Positions 41,986 through 51,590 of a stretch of DNA of 64,000 nt are shown piece by piece. The stretch comes from Nocardioides sp. Lineage in GTDB: Bacteria > Actinomycetota > Actinomycetes > Propionibacteriales > Nocardioidaceae. Both the position numbers and the translations under genes were made by a program. Position 1 is the stretch's first letter, and the number at the start of each line of letters is the position of its first letter. The stretch lies in assembly GCA_037045645.1 (NCBI GenBank), contig JBAOIH010000001.1, forward strand, positions 1,116,001 to 1,180,000. The letters are read 5' to 3'. A model generated the notes under the pieces. It made no database searches, was not told where the DNA came from, and worked only from the letters and a program-made list of their open reading frames with translations.

Positions 41986-43442
41986 CGAGCCGCCCACTCG
42001 ACGGCCTGACCCAACGAGACTCCTGGGACGGCATCCGTGCGACCGTTGCGGGCTTCGGCGTCAGCGGCTTTGCCGCCGCCGACAACCTGACGCACCTCGG
42101 CGCGTCCGTGACCGCACTCGACGAAGCAGGCGGGGGCGCCAAGGACGAGCAGGCCGAACTGCTGGGTGTTCTGGGTGCCGACGTGCGCCTTGGCCCCGGC
42201 AGCACCGACTCGCTGCCCGATGACTGCGACCTGCTGGTCGTCTCACCCGGCTGGCGTCCGGACGCATCCCTGATCGCCCAGGCGAGCGCGCGCGGCGTCC
42301 CGGTCTGGGGGGAGGTCGAGTTGGCCTGGCGGCTGCGCGATCCCGATCGCCCGGCCCCCTGGCTGGCGATCACCGGCACCAACGGCAAGACGACCACCGT
42401 GCAGATGCTCGACTCGATCCTGCGCGCCGCGGGCCTACGCAGTGCGGCCATCGGCAATGTCGGGCGTCCGGTCGTCGAGGCCGTCATGGATCCCGAGCCG
42501 TACGACGTGTTCGCCGTGGAGTTGTCGAGCTTCCAGTTGCATTACACCTCCTCGATGCGTGCCGAGTCGGCCGTGGTCCTCAACCTCGCCGAGGACCACT
42601 TGGACTGGTATTCCGGCGCGGATCCGATGGGCGCGTACGCCGCCGACAAAGGCCGCATCTATCGAGGCGTCCAGCGTGCGTGCGTCTATAACGTCGCCGA
42701 TCCGCTGACCGAGGAACTCGTCCGAGAGGCGGACGTCCAGGACGGGGCCCGCGCCATCGGTTTCACCCTCGGCATCCCCTCGGTCGGGATGGTGGGTCTG
42801 GTGGATGACGTGCTGGCGGATCGTGCGTTCGTCGAGGAGCGGCAGACGTCGGCGGCCGAGTTGTGCACCGTCGCGGACCTGGCCTCCCCGGCACCGCACA
42901 ACATCGCCAACGCGCTGGCCGCGGCTGCGTTGGCGCGCGCACACGGCATCTCCCAGCAGGCGGTGCGTGACGGCCTTCGAAACTTCACCCCCGACGGGCA
43001 CCGGATCGCGACCGTGGCCCAGATCGACGGTGTTACCTACGTAGACGACTCGAAGGCCACCAACCCGCACGCAGCCGCTTCCTCACTGCAGGCGTACGAC
43101 TCGGTGGTCTGGCTGGCCGGGGGGCTGGCCAAGGGCGCGACCTTCGACGACCTCGTGCAGCGCGTGCGTCCTCGCCTGCGCGGTGTGGTGCTCCTCGGGC
43201 GCGACCGGGACGTGATCGCCGGTTCGCTTTCGCGACACGCTCCCGATGTCCCGGTGATCACGATCGACGAGCGCGAGACTGGTGCCCCCATGGAGCGGGC
43301 CGTCTCGGCCGCGCGGAGCCTGGCCCGGCAGGGCGACACAGTGCTCCTCGCACCAGGCTGCGCCTCGATGGACATGTTCAAGAACTACGGCGAGCGCGGC
43401 GACGCGTTCGCCGCTGCCGTACGAAGAAGCGCCGGGGCCTGA
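41982..43442 (+). CDS. murD: UDP-N-acetylmuramoylalanine--D-glutamate ligase
   Basis: MurD adds D-Glu to UDP-MurNAc-L-Ala. The 486-residue ligase has the N-terminal Rossmann domain (ATVAGFGVSGFAAADNL), ATP loop GTNGKTTTV, ELSSFQLHY, NLAEDHLDWY, APHNIANALAA and VDDSKATNPHA, with a C-terminal LAPGCASMDMFKNYGERGDAF. I chose GTG 41982, which overlaps the mraY stop (GTGA); an ATG at 41969 would overlap mraY more. It is followed by ftsW after 37 bases. Confidence 0.95.
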   Translation: MTSRPLDGLTQRDSWDGIRATVAGFGVSGFAAADNLTHLGASVTALDEAGGGAKDEQAELLGVLGADVRLGPGSTDSLPDDCDLLVVSPGWRPDASLIAQASARGVPVWGEVELAWRLRDPDRPAPWLAITGTNGKTTTVQMLDSILRAAGLRSAAIGNVGRPVVEAVMDPEPYDVFAVELSSFQLHYTSSMRAESAVVLNLAEDHLDWYSGADPMGAYAADKGRIYRGVQRACVYNVADPLTEELVREADVQDGARAIGFTLGIPSVGMVGLVDDVLADRAFVEERQTSAAELCTVADLASPAPHNIANALAAAALARAHGISQQAVRDGLRNFTPDGHRIATVAQIDGVTYVDDSKATNPHAAASSLQAYDSVVWLAGGLAKGATFDDLVQRVRPRLRGVVLLGRDRDVIAGSLSRHAPDVPVITIDERETGAPMERAVSAARSLARQGDTVLLAPGCASMDMFKNYGERGDAFAAAVRRSAGA

Positions 43443-43479
43443 GCACACCGGGCCAGCGAGCACCAGGGGAGGAGGTCCG

Positions 43480-44748
43480 ATGACCACCACCGACCCCGAG
43501 GCTCCCGCCACCAAACGCCCCGTCGACGCTGCCGCGCGACCCAACCCGGTCGACCGGATCCGCGCTCGGCTCTCGCACTGGCGCGACCTGGTCAGGGACG
43601 CGCTGGACAAGCCGCTGGCCGACTACTACCTGCTGCTCGGCGCCGCAGTGATGCTGCTGAGCATCGGTCTGATCATGGTGCTGAGCAGTTCGAGCATCTA
43701 TGCGTACAAGAACTACGACGGCAACTCCTATGCCGTTGTGGTCAAGCAGTTGATGTGGGTGGCGATCGGGGTGCCGTGTGCCTGGATCGCCGGCCGCCTG
43801 CCGCATCGGTGGGTGCGCCGGTTGGCCTATCCAGGCTTCCTGGTCACGATCCTGCTGCTCGGCCTGGTGGCCAGATGGGGTGTCGAGGTCAACGGCAACC
43901 GCAACTGGTTGGCGCTGGGGCCGTTCTCGATTCAGCCGGCTGAGATCGCCAAACTCGCACTGGTCCTGTGGGCCGCGAACATCTACGCCAACAAGGAACG
44001 CCGGCTGCACTCGTTGCATCACATCCTGGTGCCGGTCGTGCCCGGCATGGTGACCGTGATCGCGCTGGTGCTGGTCGGACGTGACCTGGGCACCGCGCTG
44101 GTGCTCTTCGCGATCATGCTCGGCATGTTGTGGGTGGTGGGCGCGCCGCCGCGGCTCTTCGCGCTGTCGTTGAGTGTGATCGGTGTGCTGGCTATCGCGC
44201 TCGCAGCGGTCAGCCCGACCCGGATGGCGCGCATCGCCAACTTCTCCGACCCGTTCCGCGACTACCACGGCACCGGCTGGCAACCGGCGCACGGCCTCTA
44301 CGCGCTGGCCAGCGGTGGCTGGTTCGGTGAGGGTCTCGGCGCGAGTCGGCAAAAGTGGGGAGACCTGCCCGAAGCCCACACCGACTTCATCTTCGCTGTG
44401 CTGGGTGAGGAACTCGGACTCGTGGGCACGTTGCTGGTCGTCAGCCTGTTCCTGGCCCTGGCGTTCGCGGGCATCCGGGTCGCCCAACGCACCGAGGACC
44501 CGTTCGTGCGCTACATGTCCTTCGGGATCATCGTGTGGCTGCTGGGCCAGATGGTGATCAACGTCGGCATGGTGCTCACCGTCCTGCCCGTTATCGGCAT
44601 CCCGTTGCCCCTGATCTCCTACGGGGGATCGGCACTGGTGCCGTCATTGGTGGCCGTCGGGCTGCTCGTGGGCTTCGCGCGTCGAGAGCCTGCGGCGGCT
44701 GCGGCACTGGCCGCGCGTCGGCGTCGCCCGACGCCGACCACGCGGTGA
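43480..44748 (+). CDS. ftsW: peptidoglycan glycosyltransferase FtsW (SEDS family)
   Basis: The 422-residue SEDS protein has about ten membrane helices starting near residue 48. LSSSSIYAYKNY, GVEVNGNRNWLALGPFSIQPAEIAKLALVLW, GRDLGTALVLFAIM, GLGASRQKWGDLPEAHTDFIFAVLGEELG (with the catalytic Asp region) and GIPLPLISYGGSALVPSLVAVGLL are family hallmarks. It polymerises septal glycan with FtsI. A long cytoplasmic N-terminus and an Ala/Arg-rich tail are typical of actinobacteria. A strong GGGGAGGAGG ribosome site precedes ATG 43480. Confidence 0.95.
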   Translation: MTTTDPEAPATKRPVDAAARPNPVDRIRARLSHWRDLVRDALDKPLADYYLLLGAAVMLLSIGLIMVLSSSSIYAYKNYDGNSYAVVVKQLMWVAIGVPCAWIAGRLPHRWVRRLAYPGFLVTILLLGLVARWGVEVNGNRNWLALGPFSIQPAEIAKLALVLWAANIYANKERRLHSLHHILVPVVPGMVTVIALVLVGRDLGTALVLFAIMLGMLWVVGAPPRLFALSLSVIGVLAIALAAVSPTRMARIANFSDPFRDYHGTGWQPAHGLYALASGGWFGEGLGASRQKWGDLPEAHTDFIFAVLGEELGLVGTLLVVSLFLALAFAGIRVAQRTEDPFVRYMSFGIIVWLLGQMVINVGMVLTVLPVIGIPLPLISYGGSALVPSLVAVGLLVGFARREPAAAAALAARRRRPTPTTR

Positions 44749-44755
44749 CCGGGAC

Positions 44756-44761
44756 TAAGGT
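44756..44761 (+). promoter_or_regulatory. possible -10 box of murG, leaderless arrangement
   Basis: TAAGGT ends seven bases before ATG 44769 and overlaps the end of the ftsW gap. It suggests an internal dcw promoter with leaderless murG mRNA. Confidence 0.4.
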
Positions 44762-44768
44762 CGCACCG

Positions 44769-45845
44769 ATGCGCGTACTCCTCGCCGGCGGCGGCACCGC
44801 CGGGCACACCTCTCCACTTCTGGCGACCGCCGACGCCCTGCGCCGCCTGGACCCGGCCGTCGAGATCACCTGCCTGGGCACGGCGCGCGGACTCGAGACC
44901 CGAGTCGTCCCCGCCGCCGGCTACCCACTCGAGCTGATCCCGCCCGTACCGCTGCCCCGACGTCCCTCGGCGGACCTGCTTCGCGTACCCACTCGCCTGC
45001 GCGCCGCCGTGCGCGCGACGTACGACGTCTTGGACCGCACCCGCCCCGACGTGGTGGTGGGCTATGGCGGTTATGTCTCGATGCCTGCCTACCTCGCAGC
45101 CCGGCGGCGCAAGTTGCCGCTGGTGATCCACGAGCAGAACACCGTGCCCGGCATCGCCAACAAGGCCGGCGCGCGGTTCGCCGACCGGGTCGAGGTGAGC
45201 TTTCCCGACACTCCGCTGCCCAAGGCGCACTACATCGGCTTGCCGATCCGGCGGATGATCTCGACCCTGGACCGGGCCACGCTGCGTGCCGAAGGCCGAG
45301 CCCACTTCGGGCTCGACGCCGATCGCCCGACGTTGCTGGTGACCGGGGGGTCTCAAGGAGCCCGGCAACTCAACGAGGCAGTCAGCGGCGCGGCTGGCGC
45401 TTTGGCACACGCAGGCGTCCAGGTGCTGCACGTGGTCGGACCCAAGGGCAGCGCCTCCCCGGCTGTTGGCGATGTGCCCTATGTCGTGGAGTCGTACGTC
45501 GACCGGATGGACCTGGCGTACGCCGCGGCCGACCTCGTGGTCTGCCGCTCCGGGGCCAACTCGGTGACCGAAGCCGCCGCCGTCGGCCTGCCGGCGATCT
45601 ACGTCCCACTGCCGATCGGCAACGGTGAGCAGGCGCGCAACGCCCGCGCGGTCGTGGATGCCGGGGGAGGGCTGCTGGTCGACAACGCCGCCATGACCTC
45701 CGAATACGTCGCCGCGCAGGTGCCCGAGCTGGCGCTGGACCCCGACCGACTGGCCCGGATGGGGGCGGCGGCCACTGCGCTGATCCCACGTGATGCTGAC
45801 GACAAACTGGCTGCGATCATCACCGAACTCGGGGGCCGGTCATGA
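44769..45845 (+). CDS. murG: UDP-GlcNAc transferase MurG
   Basis: MurG converts lipid I to lipid II at the inner face of the membrane. The 358 residues show MRVLLAGGGTAGHTSPLLATADAL (G loop 1), VVGYGGYVSMPAYLAARRR, IHEQNTVPGIANKAGARFA, LLVTGGSQGARQLNE, CRSGANSVTEAAAVGLPAIYVPLPIGNGEQARNA and the C-terminal DxxLARMG element. It overlaps murC by four bases (ATGA). Confidence 0.95.
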   Translation: MRVLLAGGGTAGHTSPLLATADALRRLDPAVEITCLGTARGLETRVVPAAGYPLELIPPVPLPRRPSADLLRVPTRLRAAVRATYDVLDRTRPDVVVGYGGYVSMPAYLAARRRKLPLVIHEQNTVPGIANKAGARFADRVEVSFPDTPLPKAHYIGLPIRRMISTLDRATLRAEGRAHFGLDADRPTLLVTGGSQGARQLNEAVSGAAGALAHAGVQVLHVVGPKGSASPAVGDVPYVVESYVDRMDLAYAAADLVVCRSGANSVTEAAAVGLPAIYVPLPIGNGEQARNARAVVDAGGGLLVDNAAMTSEYVAAQVPELALDPDRLARMGAAATALIPRDADDKLAAIITELGGRS

Positions 45846-47260
45846 AGATCGAGGTCCCCGATGTCATCACCCCGGCCGCCGGACTCAGCCGCGTCCATTT
45901 CGTCGGCCTCGGAGGGGCGGCGCTGTCGGCGATCGCCACGATCATGGCCGAGCGGGGGATTCACGTCACCGGCAGCGACAACAACGACACCCCGTTCCTC
46001 GGGCGCCTGCGTGATCTCGGAGTCGAGCCACATCTGACCTACGACGCCACCCACGTGGGCGACGCGGACGTCGTGGTCGTGACGACCGCGGCACGAGAGG
46101 ACAACCCAGAGGTCGTCGAGGCCCGGCGGCGCGGGTTGACCCTGTGGCCGCGTTCGGCAGGGCTCGCGTCGGTGATGGCCGACCGTCGGGTCCTGGCCGT
46201 CGCCGGCACCCACGGCAAGACCACGACCACGTCACTGCTCACCGTGGCGCTGCTCGCCGCCGGGGCCGACCCGACGTACGCCGTCGGTGGCGTGCTCTCG
46301 ACGACGGGTCGCAACGCCCGCAATGGCAGCGACGATCTGTTCGTCGCGGAGGCTGACGAGAGCGACGGTGCGTTCCTGGTCTACGCGCCCCACGCCGCGA
46401 TCGTGACCAACGTCGATGCCGATCACCTCGACATCTGGGGGACCGAGGAGGCCTATCGTCGGGCCTTCACCGACTTCCTCGACCGGATCGACCCGGCCGG
46501 CTTCGTGGTGTGCTGCACCGACGATCCGGGTGCTGTGGAGGTGGCCGAGCAGGCCGAGGGGCGCGGGCTCGAGGTGATTCGCGTCGCGACTTCCGCTCCC
46601 GCCGACCTTCGGTTGGAGGACACCCGCTTCACCGACGGACTGTCGCGGGCCACCATCCGGCGAGGCGACTCGACGCTGGGCGAACTCCGACTGCGGATCC
46701 CGGGCTCGCATTATCTGCTCGACGCGGCTGCCGCTCTCGCGGTGGGGATGCGGCTGGGATTCGAGTTCGAGCCACTGGTGGCGGGGATGGAGGCATTTAC
46801 GGGCACCGCGCGCCGGATGGAGGCCAAGGGTGAGGCGGCAGGTGTCCGAGTCGTTGATTCCTATGCTCACCATCCGCAGGAGATCCGCGGCGACCTGGAA
46901 GCCGCCCGTGCCCTGGCCGGTGACGGGCGTGTCGTCGTGGTCTTCCAGCCCCACCTGGTCTCACGCACCCGCATCTTCGGCGCCGACATGGGGCGCGAAC
47001 TCGGCGCCGCGGACGAGGTCGTCGTCCTCGACGTCTATCTCGCGCGCGAGGATGCCGACCCGGCCGTAACGGGGGCGCTGGTCGCCGACGCCGTGCCACT
47101 GCCTGGCGAGCAGGTCGCGTACGTACCCACGCTTGCCGAGGGTGTGCGGGAGGCCGTACGCCGGGCGCGTCCCGGGGACCTGGTCCTCACCCTGGGGGCC
47201 GGTGACGTCACCACGTTGGGTCCGGTGATCCTCGACGCGCTCACCGAGACCACGCCATGA
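45842..47260 (+). CDS. murC: UDP-N-acetylmuramate--L-alanine ligase
   Basis: MurC begins the peptide stem by joining L-Ala to UDP-MurNAc. The 472-residue enzyme has VHFVGLGGAALSAIATIMAERG, the ATP loop GTHGKTTTTSLL, EADESDGAFLVYAPHAAIVTNVDADHLD, the DSYAHHPQEI motif and FQPHLVSRTRIF. It overlaps both neighbours by four bases. Confidence 0.95.
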   Translation: MKIEVPDVITPAAGLSRVHFVGLGGAALSAIATIMAERGIHVTGSDNNDTPFLGRLRDLGVEPHLTYDATHVGDADVVVVTTAAREDNPEVVEARRRGLTLWPRSAGLASVMADRRVLAVAGTHGKTTTTSLLTVALLAAGADPTYAVGGVLSTTGRNARNGSDDLFVAEADESDGAFLVYAPHAAIVTNVDADHLDIWGTEEAYRRAFTDFLDRIDPAGFVVCCTDDPGAVEVAEQAEGRGLEVIRVATSAPADLRLEDTRFTDGLSRATIRRGDSTLGELRLRIPGSHYLLDAAAALAVGMRLGFEFEPLVAGMEAFTGTARRMEAKGEAAGVRVVDSYAHHPQEIRGDLEAARALAGDGRVVVVFQPHLVSRTRIFGADMGRELGAADEVVVLDVYLAREDADPAVTGALVADAVPLPGEQVAYVPTLAEGVREAVRRARPGDLVLTLGAGDVTTLGPVILDALTETTP

Positions 47261-48040
47261 CCAAGACGGCGACCCCGGCCATGGACCCGAGCGAGCGAGA
47301 GCGTGCCCGCACTCGCCGCCGCTTCGTGCGCCGGCAGTGGCGACGCCGGTGGCTGAACTGGAAGCCGCTCCTGGCGGCGCTGGTCACCGTGACACTGGTC
47401 GTGGCCGGCATCTGGCTCGTCTACTTCAGTTCGCACCTGGCGGTGCAACAGGTCGGCGTGTCCGGCAACGGTTTCGTCAGCGCGGGCCAGATCCGCACCG
47501 CCAGCCGACGTGCCCGAGGGGCGTCCACTCGCGCGCATCGATCTGGACACGATCGAGCGCCGCGTGGAGGGGATCGCGGCGGTCAAGTCGGCGACGGCGA
47601 CTCGAGCCTGGCCGGACGCGATCAAGATCGCGGTCACCGAACGCAAGGCCGTTGCCGTGGTGGACCTCGGCGACGACATCCGCGGGATGGACGACCAGGG
47701 CGTGGTGTTTCGCAAGTTCGACAAGCGTCCGGTCGCATTGCCGCTGGTGAAGACATCCGGAGTCACCGGGGGAGAGGCGCTGCACGAGGCCGCGCTGGTG
47801 CTGGCGTCGCTGCCTACGCCGCTGCAAGGCCGGGTGGCGCACCTGTCGGTGGTGACGGTGGACCAGATCTGGCTGGTCCTGCGTGACCAGCGCGTGATCA
47901 TGTGGGGCAGCGCCGAGGAATCCGAGCAGAAGGCCCAGGTGCTGACCGTGCTGCTCAAGCGGCCGGCGAAGACGTACGACGTCAGTGTGCCGGGCCAGCC
48001 GACCACCTCGGATCGACTCCCTGCCACGCCCCTCCCCTGA
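47257..48040 (+). CDS. ftsQ: FtsQ-type cell division protein (POTRA domain), with an apparent +1 frameshift
   Basis: FtsQ links cytoplasmic and extracytoplasmic divisome parts. The corrected 260-residue protein has a basic cytoplasmic N-terminus, one membrane helix (about 35-57), a POTRA domain (FSSHLAVQQVGVSGNGFVSAGQIRTA...DVPEGRPLARIDLDTIERRVEGIAAVKSATATRAWPDAIKIAVTERKAVAVV) and a C-terminal FtsQ domain. The two parts are in different frames around an A at 47503 (GCC-A-GCCGAC); removing it gives RTAADVPEGRPLARID. It starts at an ATGA overlap with murC. It is an essential divisome gene in relatives, so I suspect a sequence error. Confidence 0.87.
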
Positions 48041-48124
48041 AATCTCTGCGGGAAATTCTCGACGCCTGCGTGTGTCGCTGGCATGTCGCCGTCCGGGATG
48101 CCTACTGTCGTCACCATCATCAGG

Positions 48125-48162
48125 TTGACATAACTATAACCCTCTACATGACGGTGAGGGTT
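48125..48162 (+). promoter_or_regulatory. ftsZ upstream region: TTGACA and an inverted repeat
   Basis: TTGACA at 48125-48130 is a perfect -35-like hexamer, and TATAAC (48135-48140) is a -10-like hexamer, but the two are not properly spaced for one promoter. AACCCTC (48138-48144) and GAGGGTT (48156-48162) form a 7-bp inverted repeat. The gap of 189 bp before ftsZ is the longest in the cluster after rsmH, fitting separate control of ftsZ. Confidence 0.45.
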
Positions 48163-48229
48163 GAGTTCGTCGGCCGGTGACTTCCCCACATCGCGTCCCG
48201 TACGTCCACTCCCGAAAGGCAACCCTGCC

Positions 48230-49468
48230 GTGGCAGCACAGAACTACTTGGCGATCATCAAGGTCGTGGGGATCGGCGGTGGCGGTGTCAACGCCGTCAA
48301 CCGGATGATCGAGGTCGGCCTCAAGGGCGTCGAGTTCATCGCGATCAACACCGACGCTCAGGCGCTGCTGATGAGCGACGCCGACGTCAAACTCGACATC
48401 GGCCGCGAACTCACCCGCGGGCTCGGTGCCGGCGCCAACCCCGAGGTCGGCGCGCGGGCGGCCGACGATCACGCCGACGAGATCGAAGAGGTGCTCAAGG
48501 GCGCCGACATGGTCTTTGTCACTGCGGGTGAGGGCGGCGGCACGGGGACGGGCGGCGCGCCAGTGGTTGCGCGGATCGCTCGCTCGCTCGGTGCGCTGAC
48601 GATCGGTGTCGTGACGCGGCCGTTCGCGTTCGAGGGTCGGCGTCGAGCCAACTCCGCGGAGGAGGGCATCGCCCAACTGCGCGAAGAGGTCGACACCTTG
48701 ATCGTGATCCCCAACGATCGCCTGCTGTCGATCAGCGACCGCAACGTCTCGGTGCTCGACGCGTTCCGGCAGGCCGACCAGGTGCTGCTCCAGGGCGTCT
48801 CGGGCATTACCGACCTGATCACCACCCCGGGCCTGATCAACCTCGACTTCGCCGACGTCAAGTCCGTGATGGCCAACGCCGGATCGGCGTTGATGGGCAT
48901 CGGCTCGGCGCGCGGTGAGGACCGGGCGGTGCAGGCTGCCGAGCACGCGGTGTCCAGTCCGCTGCTGGAGGCCTCGATTGACGGCGCTCACGGCGTCCTG
49001 CTCTCCATCGCGGGCGGATCCGACCTCGGACTTTTCGAGATCAACGAGGCGGCGGCCTTGGTGGCGCAGGCGGCGCACGAGGAAGCCAACATCATCTTCG
49101 GTGCCACGATCGACGATGCTCTGGGAGACGAGGTGCGCGTCACGGTTATCGCGGCCGGTTTCGACGGTGGCATGCCGAAGCGTCGCGACGAGGGCACGGT
49201 GCTGCGGCGCGAACCCAAACAGTCCCAGGAAGAGACTCGTGCGGCCGTCCAGGCGATCAACCGGCCCGCGACGGGAGTCTCGTCCGGGGGAGCCTCTGGT
49301 GGCGCGGCTCAGTCGTCGGGCGGCCAGTCGTCGGGCGGTCAGTCGACCGGTCAGTCCTCCGGCCAGTCGTCGAGTGGGTCCGAGGCGACCCGGCCCAGCG
49401 CCGCGAAGCCGCAGCCGCGTGAGGTGGAATTCGACGACGACCTGGACGTCCCCGACTTCTTGAAGTGA
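48230..49468 (+). CDS. ftsZ: cell division GTPase FtsZ
   Basis: This tubulin homologue forms the Z-ring. The 412 residues include IKVVGIGGGGVNAVNRM, the GTP signature GGGTGTGG (102-109), the T7 loop with NLDFADVKSVM, and GSARGEDRAVQAAE. The linker (about 345-385) is a run of Ser, Gly and Gln (SSGGQSSGGQSTGQSSGQSS), and the C-terminal tail DDDLDVPDFLK is the partner-binding peptide for SepF and others. I chose GTG 48230 because GAAAGG lies at the right distance and the sequence then begins AAQNYLAIIKVVG, as in relatives; an in-frame upstream start adds a Pro/Ser-rich stretch. Confidence 0.96.
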   Translation: MAAQNYLAIIKVVGIGGGGVNAVNRMIEVGLKGVEFIAINTDAQALLMSDADVKLDIGRELTRGLGAGANPEVGARAADDHADEIEEVLKGADMVFVTAGEGGGTGTGGAPVVARIARSLGALTIGVVTRPFAFEGRRRANSAEEGIAQLREEVDTLIVIPNDRLLSISDRNVSVLDAFRQADQVLLQGVSGITDLITTPGLINLDFADVKSVMANAGSALMGIGSARGEDRAVQAAEHAVSSPLLEASIDGAHGVLLSIAGGSDLGLFEINEAAALVAQAAHEEANIIFGATIDDALGDEVRVTVIAAGFDGGMPKRRDEGTVLRREPKQSQEETRAAVQAINRPATGVSSGGASGGAAQSSGGQSSGGQSTGQSSGQSSSGSEATRPSAAKPQPREVEFDDDLDVPDFLK

Positions 49469-49478
49469 CCCCGTTCGA

Positions 49479-50180
49479 GTGACTAGATCCGTCGACACCC
49501 TGCGCCTGCGAGACCGGGTGAGGGGCGACTTCGTGATCGAGGTTGCCTTCACCGGGCCCGGACTCGACGTCTCCGACCACGCGGCCGAGGACGTACGTGC
49601 CCGTGCGCTCGCCGCCGTGGCCGCCGCGACCTCGGCCGAGCCCCGGCTGATGCGTCAGGTGCACGGCGCTGAGGTGGTCGCGGTGGACGCCACGTCTCCC
49701 ACCCCGACCTGTGACGCGATGCTCACCGTGGACGCAGGGATCGCTCTGCTGGCCCGCGCGGCCGATTGCGTGCCTGTGCTGCTGGCTGATCCGGCCACCG
49801 GTGTGGTCGCGGCTGCGCACGCCGGACGGCCGGGGGTCGAGCGGGGAGTCGTACCCAGCGCGATCGCCGCGATGTCTGCCGCGGGAGCGGCCCCGACTGT
49901 CGCGTGGATCGGCCCACACGTGTGCGGTCGCTGTTATGAGGTGCCGTCGGATCTGCAGGAGCGGGTGGTGCGGGCGGTGCCCGAGACGCGGAGTACGACC
50001 TCGTGGCAGACCCCCGCGCTCGATCTGGGCGCCGGCGTACGCGCCCAGTTGGCGCAGGCGGGCATCGAAGACGTTCGCGATGTCGGGGTGTGTACCCGAG
50101 AGGACGTCGAGTGGCCGTCCTACCGACGCGACGGCGACGCGGCCACTCGATTCGCAGGCCTTGTCTGGAGTCACCGATGA
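49479..50180 (+). CDS. pgeF: PgeF/YfiH-family polyphenol oxidase-like protein (peptidoglycan editing)
   Basis: The 233-residue protein carries LMRQVHGAEVV, CDAMLTVDAGIALLARAADCVPVLL, VVAAAHAGRPGVERGVV and IGPHVCGRCYEV, the His/Cys residues of the family. Family members clear faulty stem peptides (PgeF) or act as laccase-like enzymes. It follows ftsZ by ten bases, a conserved pairing in Gram-positives. The GTG start at 49479 is taken for its spacing. It overlaps the next gene (ATGA). Confidence 0.9.
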   Translation: MTRSVDTLRLRDRVRGDFVIEVAFTGPGLDVSDHAAEDVRARALAAVAAATSAEPRLMRQVHGAEVVAVDATSPTPTCDAMLTVDAGIALLARAADCVPVLLADPATGVVAAAHAGRPGVERGVVPSAIAAMSAAGAAPTVAWIGPHVCGRCYEVPSDLQERVVRAVPETRSTTSWQTPALDLGAGVRAQLAQAGIEDVRDVGVCTREDVEWPSYRRDGDAATRFAGLVWSHR

Positions 50181-50878
50181 ATCGTCGAGACGAACTTGCA
50201 GCCGGCCTCAGCGAGGTGCGCGAGCGGATCGCCACGGCATGTCGCGACGCAGGTCGAGATGACAGCGAGGTCACTCTTGTGGTGGTCACGAAGTTCTTCC
50301 CAGCCTCCGACGTGCGGCTGCTCGCAGACCTCGGCGTCACCGACGTGGGGGAGAACCGTCATCCTGAAGGTCGGGACAAAGCAGAGGCCTGCGCGGATCT
50401 CGGACTGACGTGGCACTACATCGGCGGTCTGCAGAGCAACAAGGCTGCGGCGGTGGGGGCCTATGCCGACGTGGTGCAATCCGTCGACCGCGCAAAACTC
50501 CTGCCCGGGCTCGCCCGTGCTGCCCAAGAGCGCGGACGTGCGCTGGAGGTCTTGGTGCAGGTCAGTCTCGACCCGCCCGAGACACAGGACGGTCGCAACG
50601 GGGTCGTGCCCACCGAACTCGACGCGCTCGCTGCCGAAGTGAACAAGCACGACGCGCTGCGCTTGCGTGGGTTGATGGCCGTCGCGCCCCTGGGCGCGGA
50701 GCCTGCGGACGCGTTCTCTCGACTGCGCGCGATCCGGTCGGACTTCCTGACCCGACACCGCGACGCGGGGTGGCTCAGTGCGGGCATGAGCGGCGACCTC
50801 GAGGAGGCGATCGGTGCAGGCGCGACACACGTACGCGTCGGCACCGCGATCCTCGGATCAAGGCCTTCGATCAAGTAG
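50177..50878 (+). CDS. YggS-family pyridoxal phosphate homeostasis protein
   Basis: The 233-residue TIM-barrel protein has VTLVVVTKFFPASDVRLLADLGVTDVGENRHPE (with the PLP-binding Lys in VVTKF), WHYIGGLQSNKAAAV and LSAGMSGDLEEAIGAGATHVRVGTAILGSR, typical of the PROSC/YggS family, which buffers free PLP. It starts at the ATGA overlap with pgeF. It is commonly next to sepF in actinobacteria and firmicutes. Confidence 0.93.
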   Translation: MNRRDELAAGLSEVRERIATACRDAGRDDSEVTLVVVTKFFPASDVRLLADLGVTDVGENRHPEGRDKAEACADLGLTWHYIGGLQSNKAAAVGAYADVVQSVDRAKLLPGLARAAQERGRALEVLVQVSLDPPETQDGRNGVVPTELDALAAEVNKHDALRLRGLMAVAPLGAEPADAFSRLRAIRSDFLTRHRDAGWLSAGMSGDLEEAIGAGATHVRVGTAILGSRPSIK

Positions 50879-50950
50879 CGTTTCACATCAAGCAGCGTCG
50901 ACGGGAGGCTCACGCGAGCCGGCCGGGACGCACAACTGCGGAGGAAGACC

Positions 50951-51469
50951 ATGGCCAGTGCGATGCGGAAGATCGGCGAATACTTAGGTCTCGTCGAAGA
51001 CACCGGCGCGTACGACCAACGCGACCAGTACGACGGCGCCGACGAATACGACACCGAAGCAGTGCAGACCACGCGTGGTGGCCGCTTCGACGTCGAGGAG
51101 CGCCCGCGCCGCGAGAGCCGTACGCCTGCCCCCGTCTCAGATCTCGCTGACCGCCGCCCGCGCGCGGTCCCTAGTCCCGGAGTCGTCGAGTTGTCCCGCA
51201 TCATCTCCTTGCAGCCGCGCACCTATAACGAGGCGCGTACCGTCGGCGAGGAGTTCCGCGAGGGCATCCCGGTGATCATGAACCTCAGCGACATGGACGA
51301 CGCAGACGCCAAGCGCATCGTGGACTTCGCGGCCGGGTTGGTCTTCGGCACCCACGGCAAGCTTGAGCGGGTCGCCAACAAGGTCTTCCTGCTCTCGCCC
51401 CACAACGTCAATGTGGGCGCGGAGGACAAGCAGCGACTCTCCGAGGGTGGCTTCTTCAACCAGAGCTGA
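50951..51469 (+). CDS. sepF: cell division protein SepF
   Basis: SepF tethers FtsZ to the membrane. The 172-residue protein begins with an amphipathic membrane-targeting helix (MASAMRKIGEYLGLVEDTG), an acidic linker, and the SepF core (VVELSRIISLQPRTYNEARTVGEEFREGIPVIMNLSDMDDADAKRIVDFAAGLVFGTHGKLERVANKVFLLSPHNVNV). The ribosome site is GGAGGAAG before ATG 50951. The small membrane protein YggT usually found next is absent. Confidence 0.95.
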   Translation: MASAMRKIGEYLGLVEDTGAYDQRDQYDGADEYDTEAVQTTRGGRFDVEERPRRESRTPAPVSDLADRRPRAVPSPGVVELSRIISLQPRTYNEARTVGEEFREGIPVIMNLSDMDDADAKRIVDFAAGLVFGTHGKLERVANKVFLLSPHNVNVGAEDKQRLSEGGFFNQS

Positions 51470-51590
51470 TCACGCTTGTTCTGGGCACCGACGCCCAGGG
51501 GGCGCCGTGGTCGGAGCATGCCGCGCGGCGCGCTATTGTTCGCGTGTTCGTAGTTGTGACGCAGTAACCGAGAGATAGATGGGTGAGGTC

